NCBI GenBank assembly: GCA_020073465.1
Contig: JAIQFC010000019.1
Coordinates: 56,634-120,633, forward strand
DNA from: Terriglobia bacterium
GTDB lineage: Bacteria; Acidobacteriota; Terriglobia; Terriglobales; Acidobacteriaceae
Direction of reading: 5' to 3'
DNA: 64,000 nucleotides
The translations under genes were made by a program, and so were the position numbers. The notes below the pieces were generated by a model. The model saw nothing but the letters and a program-made list of their open reading frames with translations. It was not told the DNA's origin and did no database searches. This document shows, piece by piece, positions 33,978-44,293 of this stretch (position 1 is the stretch's first letter; every line of letters begins with the position of its first letter).

Positions 33978-34892
33978 ATGGCGGCATTGCCGAACTCACA
34001 ACCCGGAGTTGATACCACCCACCTTTACCACGCAGACGCCTACATTCTCGACGCGAACGTTGAAGAACCGGTCCACACCGATCTCAAGCGTCAAGTGCTG
34101 GTAGAACTGCCAGACAACGGCAAGATCCAGTACGAGAAGGCCATCCCGTACCAGTTGAAAGGGATTCTTTCCTACACGGGCGGCTACAGCCAGGTCTCAG
34201 GGCACAAGAACACCAAAGCCGCCGGCGGGTTCACCACCGTGACCACTTCCGTGGTCGAGGGTCTCAACGTTCTCGACGTAGTCACTGCGGATCGCGTGGT
34301 CGGACAAATTTCCACGACGCATCCTCCGTATGATCCGAAGAGCGGCCTCACGGATTCCGTTCCTTCCGTGACGTTCCTGGGCACGCGCTTCGAGAACCTG
34401 AAAATCGACGGGCACGAGGTGAAGCCCGAGCGGCGTCTCGACATTCTTGGTCCCAAGCCGCCGAACGCCAGTTCATACCTTCAAGACAAAGGCGTGCTGG
34501 CGCGGATTGACGGTCAATATGAGACCCTCAACAGCGTCGTGCTTCCTGACTGGGCCCGGGAACGCTATCGCCGGGATCGGGCCGGGGTGCAGCGAATCGA
34601 CGAGCATTCCTCGGCGATAGACTGCTCCATCGTCGGCGCAGTTCCAAAGGCTCCCGGAACATCGTTCGGCCACGTCATCGATCTGCCGCACTTCGGCAAG
34701 ATTTTTCTGGGCGAGCTGAAAGTACGTCGCGAGCTGGGACAGCCTGCCACCCCACAGTCCGACCAGTCACCGGACAGGTACACGTTCCACCTGACCATGA
34801 TCCGGCTGGAAATGGGATGCCTGGCCAAAGGGACGGCAAAGATCGTGGCCTTGGACTCGAACGGGACTGGCAGTAAAGGCGGCGGCCACTAG
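33978..34892 (+). CDS. Conserved-looking protein of unknown family in the CHAT cassette
   Basis: 304 aa, not recognised. There is no signal peptide or membrane helix. Predicted mostly beta: VLVELPDNGKIQYEKAIPYQ, GILSYTGGYSQVSGH, TTVTTSVVEGLNVLDVVTADRV, VPSVTFLGTRFENLKIDGHEV, and a C-terminal HLTMIRLEMGC strand. It starts 22 bp after the anti-sigma stop with GAGGAG upstream, and lies 127 bp before the CHAT gene, so it belongs to the same unit. It might be a substrate or a partner of the CHAT protein; that is a guess from position only. Confidence 0.7.
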   Translation: MAALPNSQPGVDTTHLYHADAYILDANVEEPVHTDLKRQVLVELPDNGKIQYEKAIPYQLKGILSYTGGYSQVSGHKNTKAAGGFTTVTTSVVEGLNVLDVVTADRVVGQISTTHPPYDPKSGLTDSVPSVTFLGTRFENLKIDGHEVKPERRLDILGPKPPNASSYLQDKGVLARIDGQYETLNSVVLPDWARERYRRDRAGVQRIDEHSSAIDCSIVGAVPKAPGTSFGHVIDLPHFGKIFLGELKVRRELGQPATPQSDQSPDRYTFHLTMIRLEMGCLAKGTAKIVALDSNGTGSKGGGH

Positions 34893-35019
34893 GTCGCACT
34901 CTCCTCAAGCCTACGAAGCAGGGGACTTGTGAAGGATGCCGAGAGGATCCTTCCAAGTCCCCACTCACCATGACGCTTTCGAGCTTTCCAAGCTAAACTC
35001 TTGAGCGACGGGATCCTCG

Positions 35020-37605
35020 ATGCCTCTTGTCGCCAAGGAACCAGGCTCCGCCCCGTTAGGCGCTGCGAAAACGCGTCTATCGCAGTCCTGTCCAGTCGTT
35101 CGTCTCCTCACGGCTGTCATTTTCCTGTCAGCACTCCTCGGATGCCGCACGCACCATGATCCACAGTCTGCATACGATCATGCTAGAAAGACGCTCAGCT
35201 CTGGCGATTTGGCAGCCGCTGCTAAGGAGACACAACAAGCCTACGACGAGTTCCACGGTCTCAGCGCCGAGTGGGCGTGGAAGTTCACCATTCTGAGAGC
35301 GAGGATTCTCTATCGCCAAAACCAGAATGAAGCAGTCCTGAAGGTTCTTGCGTCTGAGACCGCTCCGGTCCTAGGTGAACTGGCGATCCAGAAGCAGAGA
35401 TTTGAGGGGCTAGCCTATTCTTCTCTTCACAATTTTTCTGAAGCCGAGCAGAGATTTACCGAAGCGGATCGTCTGTGCGCGGTTTCCTACTATCCCGCCT
35501 GTACGGATGTCGTCCATGCTCGAGGTGAGTTAGAGATGGAGCGGGGGCACTACTCCGCCGCGCAGCCCTATTTCGAGCGCGTGTTGAATTCTGCGCGCGC
35601 CGGCGGTGATCGATATTGGGAGGCGAATGTTTTGTTGGATCTTAGCTGGTCGGCCGATGAACAGACCCATTTTGATGAGGCCCTAGACTGGGCCAACTCT
35701 GCGCGTCGAATTTCTCTCGATCAGAACTTCGGCAGCGTAGCCCAAAAAGCGCTTGGCAATATGGGATGGGCCTACTACAAGCTGGGCGAAACTGAAAGAG
35801 CTGAGGGGATGTTCATTGAAGCGAAGAAGAAGGCTGAGGATACGGGCGAAACTGTGGATCAAGTGAGATGGCTCACGGACCTCGGATACATCTACCTGGA
35901 TGCACGAAAGTTTGCTCTCGCCCAGCAATCCTTCAGCGACTCTCTAAAACTCGCCGAGACCGCCAAGAGTCGCGAAGACATCATCAACTCCCGCATCGCG
36001 CTCGCTTTCGTCTACGAGCAAACCAACAAGCTCGACGATGCGAAGCAAAACGCCGACGAAGCGCTCAAGATGGCGCAGGCGGACGATAACAAGCGCGACC
36101 AGGTCTATCCGCGGCTGGTCCTGGGGCGAATCGCCGCGCAGCAGCACGATGCCGCGACCGCCGAAGCGGCCTTCCACGAAGTCGCCGAGGCCCCCGACGC
36201 GCCCGTTTTCCTCAAGTGGCAGGCCGAGCACTCGCTGGCGCGGCTGTATGAAGACGAGCATCAGCCGGATGCCGCTGACCGCGAGTACAAGGTCGCGCTG
36301 TCAACGTTCGAGGCTGCGCGAAAAGATCTCAAGAAAATGGATTCGCGCCTGCCCTTCCTGACCAATGCCCGCGCGATCTACGACGACTACATCAATTTCC
36401 TCGTGGCCCGCGGCAAAAACGATGAAGCCTTGCAGGTCGCCGACTTCAACCGCGCCCGCACCCTCAGCGAAGGATTGGGGCTGCTGCCGCCGGGCGGGTC
36501 GGCGACGTTTCAGCCGTATCCGCTGAATGCGCCGCAGGTCGCGCGCCACGCCGGCGGCACCATCCTTTTCTACTGGCTGGGCCAGAAGCAGTCCTACCTG
36601 TGGACGATCACTCCGCAGAAGACCAGTTTGTTTACGCTTCCCCCTGCTCCGGAAATCGAAGCGGCGGTGCAGCGTTACAGCAAGGCCCTGACCGGGCCGG
36701 AGGACGCTTTTGATTCCGCTGCGGATGATGGCACTCAGCTGTACCGGATGCTGGTTGCCCCCGCGCAGGAGTTGCTGACGGGCTCGAAGAATCCCTATGT
36801 CTCACAAACCCGACGAGACGTGGGCAACCCGGTCTTCATCATCCCCGACGGCAGCCTGAACACGCTGAACTTTGAGACCCTGCTCGTGCCTGACCCGCAG
36901 CCGCGCTATTGGATCGAGGATGCGACCATCTCCAACGCCAGTTCGCTGCGGATGCTGCAAGCCGCGCGCCACGATCAGCCTCGTTCTTCGTCCAACCTGC
37001 TTCTCTTCGGTGACGCAGTCGCGGCGGCTGTCGACTATCCGCCCTTACCAAAGGCCGCCGCGGAAATGGACCAGATTGCGAAGCACTTTCCAGCGGCGAA
37101 ACAAGTGGTGCGGGCGCGCGAGCAAGCGACTGCGCCCGCCTATCTCGCCAGCAAGCCCGAGCAGTATTCCTACATCCACTTCGTGGCCCACGGGACGGCG
37201 AGCCGCCAGAGTCCGCTGGATTCGGCCATCGTGCTGTCGAAGGCCACGGAGCAGGACGATTCGTTCAAGCTCTACGCGCGAGACATCATTCATCATCGCC
37301 TGCGGGCGGACCTGGTCACAATCTCGGCATGCTACGGCGCCGGCACCCGGGCGTACTCCGGTGAGGGTCTGGTGGGACTCTCCTGGGCATTTCTAGGTGC
37401 CGGTGCGCACAACGTGATCGGCGCACTGTGGGAAGTCAGCGACGTTTCCACGCCGCAACTGATGGACCGGCTTTACGACGAACTGAGGAAAGGAAAGAGT
37501 CCCGGGACGGCCCTCCGCGCGGCCAAGCTTTCGCTGCTGCACTCAAACAACGCCTTCCGCAAGCCCTTCTATTGGGCGCCGTTTCAGCTCTACACCGGAT
37601 CGTAG
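35020..37605 (+). CDS. TPR-CHAT lipoprotein (caspase-like peptidase)
   Basis: 861 aa. The signal peptide ends in a lipobox (ALLGC), which suggests membrane anchoring outside the cytoplasm. Residues about 45-440 are TPR-like helical repeats (for example GNMGWAYYKLGETERAEGMF and DLGYIYLDARKFALAQQSFS). The C-terminal CHAT domain (about 560-861) has the clan CD dyad: H724 in FVAHGTAS and C771 in ISACYGAG, followed by GLSWAFLGAGAHNVIGALWEV. The domain is complete and looks active. It is the last gene of the sigma/anti-sigma cassette. The first 950 bp are visibly richer in A/T than the remainder. Confidence 0.9.
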   Translation: MPLVAKEPGSAPLGAAKTRLSQSCPVVRLLTAVIFLSALLGCRTHHDPQSAYDHARKTLSSGDLAAAAKETQQAYDEFHGLSAEWAWKFTILRARILYRQNQNEAVLKVLASETAPVLGELAIQKQRFEGLAYSSLHNFSEAEQRFTEADRLCAVSYYPACTDVVHARGELEMERGHYSAAQPYFERVLNSARAGGDRYWEANVLLDLSWSADEQTHFDEALDWANSARRISLDQNFGSVAQKALGNMGWAYYKLGETERAEGMFIEAKKKAEDTGETVDQVRWLTDLGYIYLDARKFALAQQSFSDSLKLAETAKSREDIINSRIALAFVYEQTNKLDDAKQNADEALKMAQADDNKRDQVYPRLVLGRIAAQQHDAATAEAAFHEVAEAPDAPVFLKWQAEHSLARLYEDEHQPDAADREYKVALSTFEAARKDLKKMDSRLPFLTNARAIYDDYINFLVARGKNDEALQVADFNRARTLSEGLGLLPPGGSATFQPYPLNAPQVARHAGGTILFYWLGQKQSYLWTITPQKTSLFTLPPAPEIEAAVQRYSKALTGPEDAFDSAADDGTQLYRMLVAPAQELLTGSKNPYVSQTRRDVGNPVFIIPDGSLNTLNFETLLVPDPQPRYWIEDATISNASSLRMLQAARHDQPRSSSNLLLFGDAVAAAVDYPPLPKAAAEMDQIAKHFPAAKQVVRAREQATAPAYLASKPEQYSYIHFVAHGTASRQSPLDSAIVLSKATEQDDSFKLYARDIIHHRLRADLVTISACYGAGTRAYSGEGLVGLSWAFLGAGAHNVIGALWEVSDVSTPQLMDRLYDELRKGKSPGTALRAAKLSLLHSNNAFRKPFYWAPFQLYTGS

Positions 37606-37624
37606 CCAGACGTGCCAGTTTTCT

Positions 37625-37653
37625 GAGAACTCAGAACTGGGAACTGAGAACTG
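37625..37653. repeat. 7-bp-period array (GAACTGA type)
   Basis: Reads GAACTCA, GAACTGG, GAACTGA, GAACTG in strict 7-bp register. It fills the 51-bp gap between the convergent CHAT and fumarase genes. Confidence 0.7.
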
Positions 37654-37656
37654 TCG

Positions 37657-39066
37657 TTAAGGCCTTGTCATTCTCTCCGGCCGCACCAGTTGATCGAACT
37701 CCTCACCGGTCAGGTACCCAAGCTTCAATGCCGCCTCGCGCAGGCTGGTGTGCTCGACGTGCGCCGTGTGCGCGATCTGCGCGGCCTTGTCGTATCCGAC
37801 CTTCGGAGCGAGTGCGGTTACCAGCATCAGCGAGTTCTTGACGTACCAATCCACCTTAGCCCGGTCAACCTCAATCCCCTTGAGCATGTACTCGACGTAA
37901 CCGTGGCAGGCGTCGGTGACCAGCGTGACCGAGTGCAGGAAGTTGTAAATAATGACGGGCTTGAACACGTTGAGTTCAAAGTTGCCCTGCGATCCGGCGA
38001 AGCCCACAGCGGCCGTGGCACCGTGCACCTGCGCGCATACCATGGTCATGGCCTCGCACTGCGTCGGGTTCACCTTTCCGGGCATGATCGACGATCCCGG
38101 CTCATTCTCGGGAATCGAGAGTTCTCCCAGTCCGCAACGCGGCCCCGAAGCCAGCCAGCGAATATCGTTCGAGATCTTCATCAGCGAGGCGGCGAGCGTT
38201 TCCATCGCGCCCTGAGCAAAAACAACCTCATCATGCGCCGACAGCGCAGCGAACTTGTTAGGATGCGAGCGGAAGGGAAGCCCGGTGAGTTCCGCGATCT
38301 TTTTCGCGGCACGCTCGGCGAATTCGGGATGGGCGTTCAGCCCGGTTCCTACCGCGGTTCCGCCGATCGCAAGATCGTAAAGTCCATCCAGTACCTGCTC
38401 CAGCCGCTTGATGTCACGTTCTAACAGGCTGGCCCAGCCGCCAAACTCCTGTCCAATGGTCAAGGGCACGGCATCCTGCAGGTGCGTGCGACCGATCTTG
38501 ACCACGTCGCTGAATTCCTTTGCCTTGGCTGCGATGGCATCGCGAACCGTCTGGAGCGCGGGGATCAATGCATTCTTCACTCGCTCGGCGGCCGCAATAT
38601 GCATCGCCGCCGGAAACGTGTCGTTCGACGACTGGGACATATTCACGTGGTCGTTGGGATGAACCGGCTTCTTCGATCCCATCTCGCCGCCCGCAATTTC
38701 AATCGCGCGGTTGGAGATGACCTCGTTCACGTTCATGTTGGTCTGGGTTCCGCTACCGGTCTGCCAGATGCGCAGGGGAAACTGGTCGTTAAGCTTGCCG
38801 GCGATGACTTCGTCGGCGGCCTGCACGATGAGCTTGGCCTTGTCCGCGGGCAGTTTGCCGAGATCCTGATTGACCAGTGCGCATGCCTTCTTGAGAGTGC
38901 CGAAGGCCCGGATCAACTCCGGCGGCATGGTATCGCGGCCAATGTTGAAATGAAGCAGCGAGCGCTGCGTCTGCGCTCCCCAATACACGTTTGCGGGGAC
39001 TTCAATCTTCCCCATACTGTCGGATTCAATTCGAGTGCGGGAGGCTGGTTCTGCGGAGATTGCCAT
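37657..39066 (-). CDS. fumC: Class II fumarate hydratase
   Basis: TCA-cycle enzyme interconverting fumarate and malate, 469 aa, iron-independent class. [15 protein letters not shown] begins the fold, and the [13 protein letters not shown] segment follows. The superfamily signature [15 protein letters not shown] is intact, and [17 protein letters not shown] carries the catalytic His. Normal length, no anomalies. It is divergent from ypdA with 126 bp between starts. Confidence 0.96.
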   Translation of the reverse strand: MAISAEPASRTRIESDSMGKIEVPANVYWGAQTQRSLLHFNIGRDTMPPELIRAFGTLKKACALVNQDLGKLPADKAKLIVQAADEVIAGKLNDQFPLRIWQTGSGTQTNMNVNEVISNRAIEIAGGEMGSKKPVHPNDHVNMSQSSNDTFPAAMHIAAAERVKNALIPALQTVRDAIAAKAKEFSDVVKIGRTHLQDAVPLTIGQEFGGWASLLERDIKRLEQVLDGLYDLAIGGTAVGTGLNAHPEFAERAAKKIAELTGLPFRSHPNKFAALSAHDEVVFAQGAMETLAASLMKISNDIRWLASGPRCGLGELSIPENEPGSSIMPGKVNPTQCEAMTMVCAQVHGATAAVGFAGSQGNFELNVFKPVIIYNFLHSVTLVTDACHGYVEYMLKGIEVDRAKVDWYVKNSLMLVTALAPKVGYDKAAQIAHTAHVEHTSLREAALKLGYLTGEEFDQLVRPERMTRP

Positions 39067-39192
39067 GGCGGTTCCTGATCAGTGCGCGAGGGATAAGAGA
39101 ACCCTGAATTATAGCAAGCTGGTGCAGGGCGAAACTTCAAGCAAATCCCTCATGCTAGAATCAACGGTTTCTGGCCCTCGTTCGCCCTCCGT

Positions 39193-40248
39193 ATGCGAGA
39201 CTTCCTCACCGCCGACGACGTCGACACCCTGCCCAAGGCCAAGGCGCAAGCGCATGCTCCCATGCATAGTGACGTGATCGTAATCGGGGCCGGGCCCACC
39301 GGGCTCGCCTGCGCCATTGAAGTTCAGAAGATCGGGCTGAAGGTAATCGTGCTCGATAAGGGATGCCTGGTGAACTCTCTGTTTCACTATCCTGCGAACA
39401 TGGTGTTCTTCACTACCCCCGAACTGCTCGAAATCGGCGATATCCCGTTTACCACGGCGCAGCAGAAGCCGACCCGCGAGGAAGCTCTGGAGTATTACCG
39501 CAAAGTATCGGAGCACTACCGCCTCGACGTGCGCCAGTACGAGTGGGTCAAGACGGTTGTGGGCCAGGATGGCAACTTCAGCATCACCGCAACCGATCGC
39601 GCCGGACGCCCGCACGACTACCACACGCGCAAAGTAATCGTTTCGACTGGCTACTACGATCTCGCAAATGAGCTGGGCATTCCCGGGGAAGAGCTCCCTA
39701 AAGTTTCGCACTATTACGGCGAGCCGCATCCTTACTACGATTCCGACGTGCTGATTGTCGGAGGCAAGAACTCCGCCGCCATCGCGGCACTCGATTTATG
39801 GAGGCATGGTGCGCGGGTCACGATCGTGCACCGCGAGTCGCAGATTCATCACCACGTCAAGTATTGGATCAAGCCCGACCTCGAGAACCGGATCAAGAAC
39901 GGGGAGATTGAAGCTTTCTTCAGTAGCAGTGTTCAGGAAATTGGCATCGATCACGTGGTCATCAATACGCCGCATGGTCCGATTCGCCTGAAGAACGACT
40001 TTGTGCTGGCGCTCATCGGCTACCATCCCGACTACGATTTCCTGCGCAGTATGGGCATCGAATTGTCGGAACAGCAGTGCCGGCCGGTGTGCGATCCGGT
40101 TTCTCTGGAGAGCAACGTCCCTGGAATCTACGTCGCGGGCGTGATCGTCGCGGGATCGCGCACCAACGAAATCTTCATTGAGAACGGACGCTTCCACGGC
40201 AAGCAGATCGCGGAGGACCTAAAGCGCAAGCTGCGGCCAGAATCCTAA
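39193..40248 (+). CDS. ypdA: YpdA-family bacillithiol disulfide reductase (putative)
   Basis: FAD/NADPH oxidoreductase of 351 aa. The N-terminal FAD-binding loop is VIGAGPTGLACAIE, and the NADPH loop is LIVGGKNSAAIAALDLWRHG. The YpdA-like block LVNSLFHYPANMVFFTTPELLEIG is clear, and IAGVIVAG-like sequence closes the second FAD site. YpdA reduces bacillithiol disulfide in Firmicutes; here it fits with bshB1 at 8341. The start may be the ATG at 39193 or at 39262, which lies directly before the FAD motif. Confidence 0.88.
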   Translation: MRDFLTADDVDTLPKAKAQAHAPMHSDVIVIGAGPTGLACAIEVQKIGLKVIVLDKGCLVNSLFHYPANMVFFTTPELLEIGDIPFTTAQQKPTREEALEYYRKVSEHYRLDVRQYEWVKTVVGQDGNFSITATDRAGRPHDYHTRKVIVSTGYYDLANELGIPGEELPKVSHYYGEPHPYYDSDVLIVGGKNSAAIAALDLWRHGARVTIVHRESQIHHHVKYWIKPDLENRIKNGEIEAFFSSSVQEIGIDHVVINTPHGPIRLKNDFVLALIGYHPDYDFLRSMGIELSEQQCRPVCDPVSLESNVPGIYVAGVIVAGSRTNEIFIENGRFHGKQIAEDLKRKLRPES

Positions 40249-40257
40249 ATCGCCGCG

Positions 40258-42194
40258 CTACTTCAGCAAGAACTCCTTCACGAACATCACGGTCGCATCA
40301 AACTGGTAATCCCGATTCTTCTTCTTGCTGAAGCCGTGCCCTTCGTTCTTGCCCAGCAGCCACCACACCGGAGTCCCGTTCTGCCGCACGACCTGCACCA
40401 TCTGCGATGACTCGCTGGCCGGAACTCGCGGGTCATTCTGACCGGCAACTACGAACAGCGGCTTGGTGATGTTCTTGGCTTTGTTGGCGGGCGCAATCTG
40501 CTCCAGAAATTCACGCATCTTCGGGTCCCGCTCGTCCCCGTATTCCACGCGCCGCAGGTCTTTACGATATCCGGACGTATGCTCGAGGAATGTCACCAGA
40601 TTCGACGGACCCACCACGTCCACCGAGCAGCAGATTCGGTCGTTGTAGCTGGTCGCGACCGCCAGCGTCATGAAGCCGCCATAGCTGCCTCCGGTGATCA
40701 GGACCTTGCCTGCATCCAGATCGGGCTGCGTCTGAATCCAGTCGAGCAGGGAATTGATGTCCTTGTACGATCCCTCACGTAGAAATCCATTGTCGAGCTT
40801 CTGGAAGGCTTTGCCGTACCCGGTCGATCCCCGCACATTCGGGTAGATCATCGTGATACCGATTTCGTTGATGTAGTAATTGTCGCGGCCGAGAAAATCC
40901 GGACGAGTCTGGCCCTCTGGCCCGCCGTGAATATCGATGATCACCGGGCGTTTGCCGGTGAATTTTGCGGGAGGCTTGTAGACAAATCCTGAGATCGCCC
41001 GATCGTCCCAGGATTTCCAGTGAATCAGCTGTGGCTGTGAGAACCCCAAAGTATTCAGCCCCCCCGTCTCGCTGAAAGTCCAGCGCTCAACCTTGCCCGT
41101 AGCCATGTCAAGCGAATACACGTCGTAGGGTTGGCTCGCGGTACTTAGGCTGACTGCCAACTCGCGGCTGTTATTTCGCCACTGGATGCCGTACATGACC
41201 CCAACCGGCAACTTGGGCACAGGAACCTCTTTGCCCGTCTTCGTGTCCAGAACGTGCAGTACGCTGATGCCGTCTTCGTTAGCCTCGAATGCGATCCAGC
41301 GGCCGTCTTTGGATAGATCCAACTCGTCGACATCCCACTTCAGAGCAGGAGTCAGCACCGTAGTCTTTGATTGCCCAGATCCATGTAGACCAGGCGCTGA
41401 AACTCCGAATCTTCGTCGCTGGTCATGTACACGCCATTGCCATCCTTGGCGAACCTGGCATTGGCGTGGGCCACGGTCTCAGGTCCAGTCTTGGGAGTCA
41501 GCAACTCTTTCTTGCCCGAGGCCACATCCGCCAACCAGACATAGTTTTCCGCGGCCGAGATTTCATTGATGAGCAGCAGTTGCTTGCCATCCGGCGACCA
41601 GTCCGAGACTCCCCAGCCGCCACCCTCCATTTGCGCGACCATGCGCGCGCTCGCGGGATCAGAGGCACTGACCACCCATATGTCCACGTCGTTTCCCGTA
41701 CGCTGGGTGGAACCATACGCGATCCGATCGCCCTGATCCGACCAGCGGGGACTGGTGTTCCGCGACTTGCCGTCCGTCAGCAGGGTGATGTCACCGGTCG
41801 CAAAATCGTAACGATAGAGCTGAAAGAACTCGCCTCCGCCCACGTCCTTGAGGAACAGGAAGGAATCCCCGGTGCCTGGACGGTAGTCGGCCGTGGCCAC
41901 CCGATCCGGGAAGAATGTGAGCTGTGTCCGAGCGCCGCCCGGAAACTTCACCTCGTGCACCTGGTAAGTGTCGCCGAAGCGGGTCTCGATCAGCATCTCG
42001 CGCCGGTTCGGATGCCAGCTGGCAAAGCCCGCCGTGCGGAACTCGCTGTAGCGCCCGACAGTCTCGGCCAGCTTCGCGGGAATCTTGGGAATCCCTTCGG
42101 CGACCAGGTTCTCGTTGGGAACAATCTCGTCGCTCTGCGCAAAAGCCAGCGTGCTGAGAAGCAGAACCGCGACCAGATGGGAAAAACGCTTCAT
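40258..42194 (-). CDS. S9 (prolyl oligopeptidase-type) peptidase, frameshifted
   Basis: Exported serine peptidase. The first half (42194 to about 41370) has a signal peptide ending in LAFAQS and a WD-like propeller (SPRWSDQGDRIAYGS, SDWSPDGKQLLLI). The second half has more propeller, then an alpha/beta hydrolase with nucleophile GGSYGGF, Asp in GQNDPRVP and His in EGHGFSKK. The halves are in different frames. Adding one A to the A3 run (T3 at 41366-41368 on the plus strand) joins DLGNQ to KTTVLTPALKWD. It is either a recent pseudogene or a homopolymer error; no other damage is seen. Confidence 0.85.
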
Positions 42195-42325
42195 GAATGC
42201 CTCCTGCATGATTCCGACGACGACGTACTGCTTAGGTTAGCGGGAAATATTGGGAGATGGTGCGCGTGCATGGTAGGCCGTTCGGCAAGCCGGCGTCAAC
42301 GCAATCGCTCTCTCAGTGCGTGGGG

Positions 42326-42361
42326 GAAACTAGAAACTGGAAACCAGAAACCGGAAACTGA
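42326..42361. repeat. 7-bp-period array (GAAACCG type)
   Basis: Reads GAAACTA, GAAACTG, GAAACCA, GAAACCG, GAAACTG in strict 7-bp register. It lies 48 bp before the MFS start codon, within the divergent gap with the S9 peptidase gene. Confidence 0.72.
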
Positions 42362-42409
42362 GCCTCTGCTTTGCCTCGCCTCGACTAACCGTTTACCCTA
42401 ACCATTCGC

Positions 42410-43723
42410 ATGGAACCCGAGCCAGAGCACGGAGCGCCGTCGATTTCCCTGAGATCGTACACGCGGCTGGTGAGCGCCAATCGCAACTTCCGCCGGCTGT
42501 GGCTCGCGCAGATCGTCAGCGAGATCGGGGACTGGTTCTACACGCTGTCGATCTATACCCTGCTGCTGCAGTTGACCGGGCATGCCAGCTCGGTGGCGCT
42601 TGCCCTCGTCCTGCAGGTCCTGCCGCAAACGCTGGTCGGGCCTACAGCAGGAGTAATCAACGACCGGCTCCGGCGAAAGCACGTAATGATCGCGGCCGAC
42701 CTCGTCCGCTTTGCCATTGTGCTGGCGATGCTGCTGGTGCGCTCACGCTCGATGGTGTGGCTGGTCTATCCACTGCTGCTCGCGGAAACCGTGATGGCAG
42801 CCTTCTTCGAGCCCGCGCGCAGTTCGGTGATTCCCAACATCGCGGCTCGTGGAGAAGTGCTCATCGCCAACACGCTTTCCTCGGCGACGTGGTCCGTCAA
42901 CCTGTTGATCGGAGCCTCGGTGGGTGGAGTTGTAGCTGCCTTCTACGGCCGTGACGCCGTCTTCGTGCTCAATGCCCTGTCGTTCCTGGCGTCGGCAGTC
43001 CTCATCAGCGGGATGCGCTTCGCCGAGCCGCACGCTGAATCTGCGGCACCGCTAAGGGCACGCGATCTTCTCGATTTCTCACCCGTGCTCGAAGGCATCC
43101 GTTACGTGCGCAGTCACCGCACGCTGCTGCCGACAGTCTTCGCCAAGGCCGGCGAACTGATGATCGGCCCCAGCTGGGTGATCTTTACCGTCATGGGCGA
43201 GCGCGAGTTCGCGGTCCACTGGCACGGCATCGATCCCGCGCGCGGAGCCATGCTCGGCATGAGCATCCTGCTGGGAGGACGCGGCCTGGGCGCTCTGGTC
43301 GGTCCGCTCGTCTCCGCGCGCTGGGCAGGCCGCAGCGATCATCGCTTGCGGCTCGGCATCTTGTTTGGCTATTTGACGATCGCGCTTGGATACGGGTCGC
43401 TCGGCGCGAGCCGCACCGTCTGGTTTGCCAGCGCCTGCGCGATGCTCGCGCACATGGGAGGCTCGACCGTCTGGGTGTTCTCGACGACGCTGCTGCAACT
43501 CCACACCGACGACCGCTTTCGTGGCCGGGTCTTCTCCGCCGACCTAGGCCTTTCCATGTTGACCATCGCCGCCGGAGCCTATCTCTGTGGCCGACTGTTA
43601 GATTGGGGCATCGCCACGCGCACCGTCGCCACCGGCACCGGATTGATCATGCTCCTGCCGGCGGCCCTGTGGGCGTGGTCCATGCGTGCGAGCAGGACTG
43701 GCGCCTCAAGTATTGTTTCTTAA
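42410..43723 (+). CDS. MFS transporter (MFS_3/enterobactin-exporter-like)
   Basis: 437 aa, about 11-12 membrane helices, inner membrane. NFRRLWLAQIVSEIGDWFYT is typical of the MFS_3 group, and GVINDRLRRKHVMIAADLVRF forms the loop 2-3 motif. The second half has FRGRVFSADLGLSM. Such proteins export small molecules, but no substrate can be inferred. It converges on the PilZ gene. Confidence 0.85.
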   Translation: MEPEPEHGAPSISLRSYTRLVSANRNFRRLWLAQIVSEIGDWFYTLSIYTLLLQLTGHASSVALALVLQVLPQTLVGPTAGVINDRLRRKHVMIAADLVRFAIVLAMLLVRSRSMVWLVYPLLLAETVMAAFFEPARSSVIPNIAARGEVLIANTLSSATWSVNLLIGASVGGVVAAFYGRDAVFVLNALSFLASAVLISGMRFAEPHAESAAPLRARDLLDFSPVLEGIRYVRSHRTLLPTVFAKAGELMIGPSWVIFTVMGEREFAVHWHGIDPARGAMLGMSILLGGRGLGALVGPLVSARWAGRSDHRLRLGILFGYLTIALGYGSLGASRTVWFASACAMLAHMGGSTVWVFSTTLLQLHTDDRFRGRVFSADLGLSMLTIAAGAYLCGRLLDWGIATRTVATGTGLIMLLPAALWAWSMRASRTGASSIVS

Positions 43724-43757
43724 TTGCTGCCCCCGGTTTCGCGGCTTCGGGTTCCGG

Positions 43758-44102
43758 CTAGCGCGGGTTTCGCGTCGAGCGTGCGAATGGATCGAGGGAT
43801 TCCACAAGTTTCTGAAGCTGTGCCTTCCCCTCTTCCGGCACTTGAGTGAACTTGATTCCGTTTCCAAACGATGGATGGTTACTCACGACCACGCCCTTCG
43901 CCACGACTTTCTCCTGCCCGACCCAGAGCGTGATTTCCACCTCTTTTGCGACCGGCTGCGTGGAACTCATCTCCACATAACACCCGCCCAGGCAGATATC
44001 GCCCGTCTGTGCCCGCACGGGAGCACTCGCGCCCGGCTGGCGCAACTCAACCGGCAAAGCGGCTTTGAATCTTGGGAACTGTCGCTTCTGTGCGTATGCC
44101 AT
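43758..44102 (-). CDS. PilZ-domain protein (c-di-GMP binding, probable)
   Basis: 114 aa, single PilZ barrel. The N-terminal RxxxR-type loop is seen in KRQFPRFKAALPVELR. The second motif is GDICLGGCYVEM, where Cys replaces the usual Ser of (D/N)xSxxG. PilZ proteins bind cyclic di-GMP and affect motility or exopolysaccharide. No partner gene nearby. Confidence 0.82.
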   Translation of the reverse strand: MAYAQKRQFPRFKAALPVELRQPGASAPVRAQTGDICLGGCYVEMSSTQPVAKEVEITLWVGQEKVVAKGVVVSNHPSFGNGIKFTQVPEEGKAQLQKLVESLDPFARSTRNPR

Positions 44103-44293
44103 AACCGTTCACGTGCCGATCAGACCCAGCTGCAAATCGGCTTGCCCTCCCAGGTTGCAGTTTCTCTGCCAACCGGCACTCTCAAGTAAGTACCTGATTT
44201 GAGAGGAAGATCTAGTTTACTGGGAAGATGCGACTCCCGGGAGTGACAAGTTATGTCAATCGCAACGCCGTTTGGAAAGTGCCCGGATGCGCA

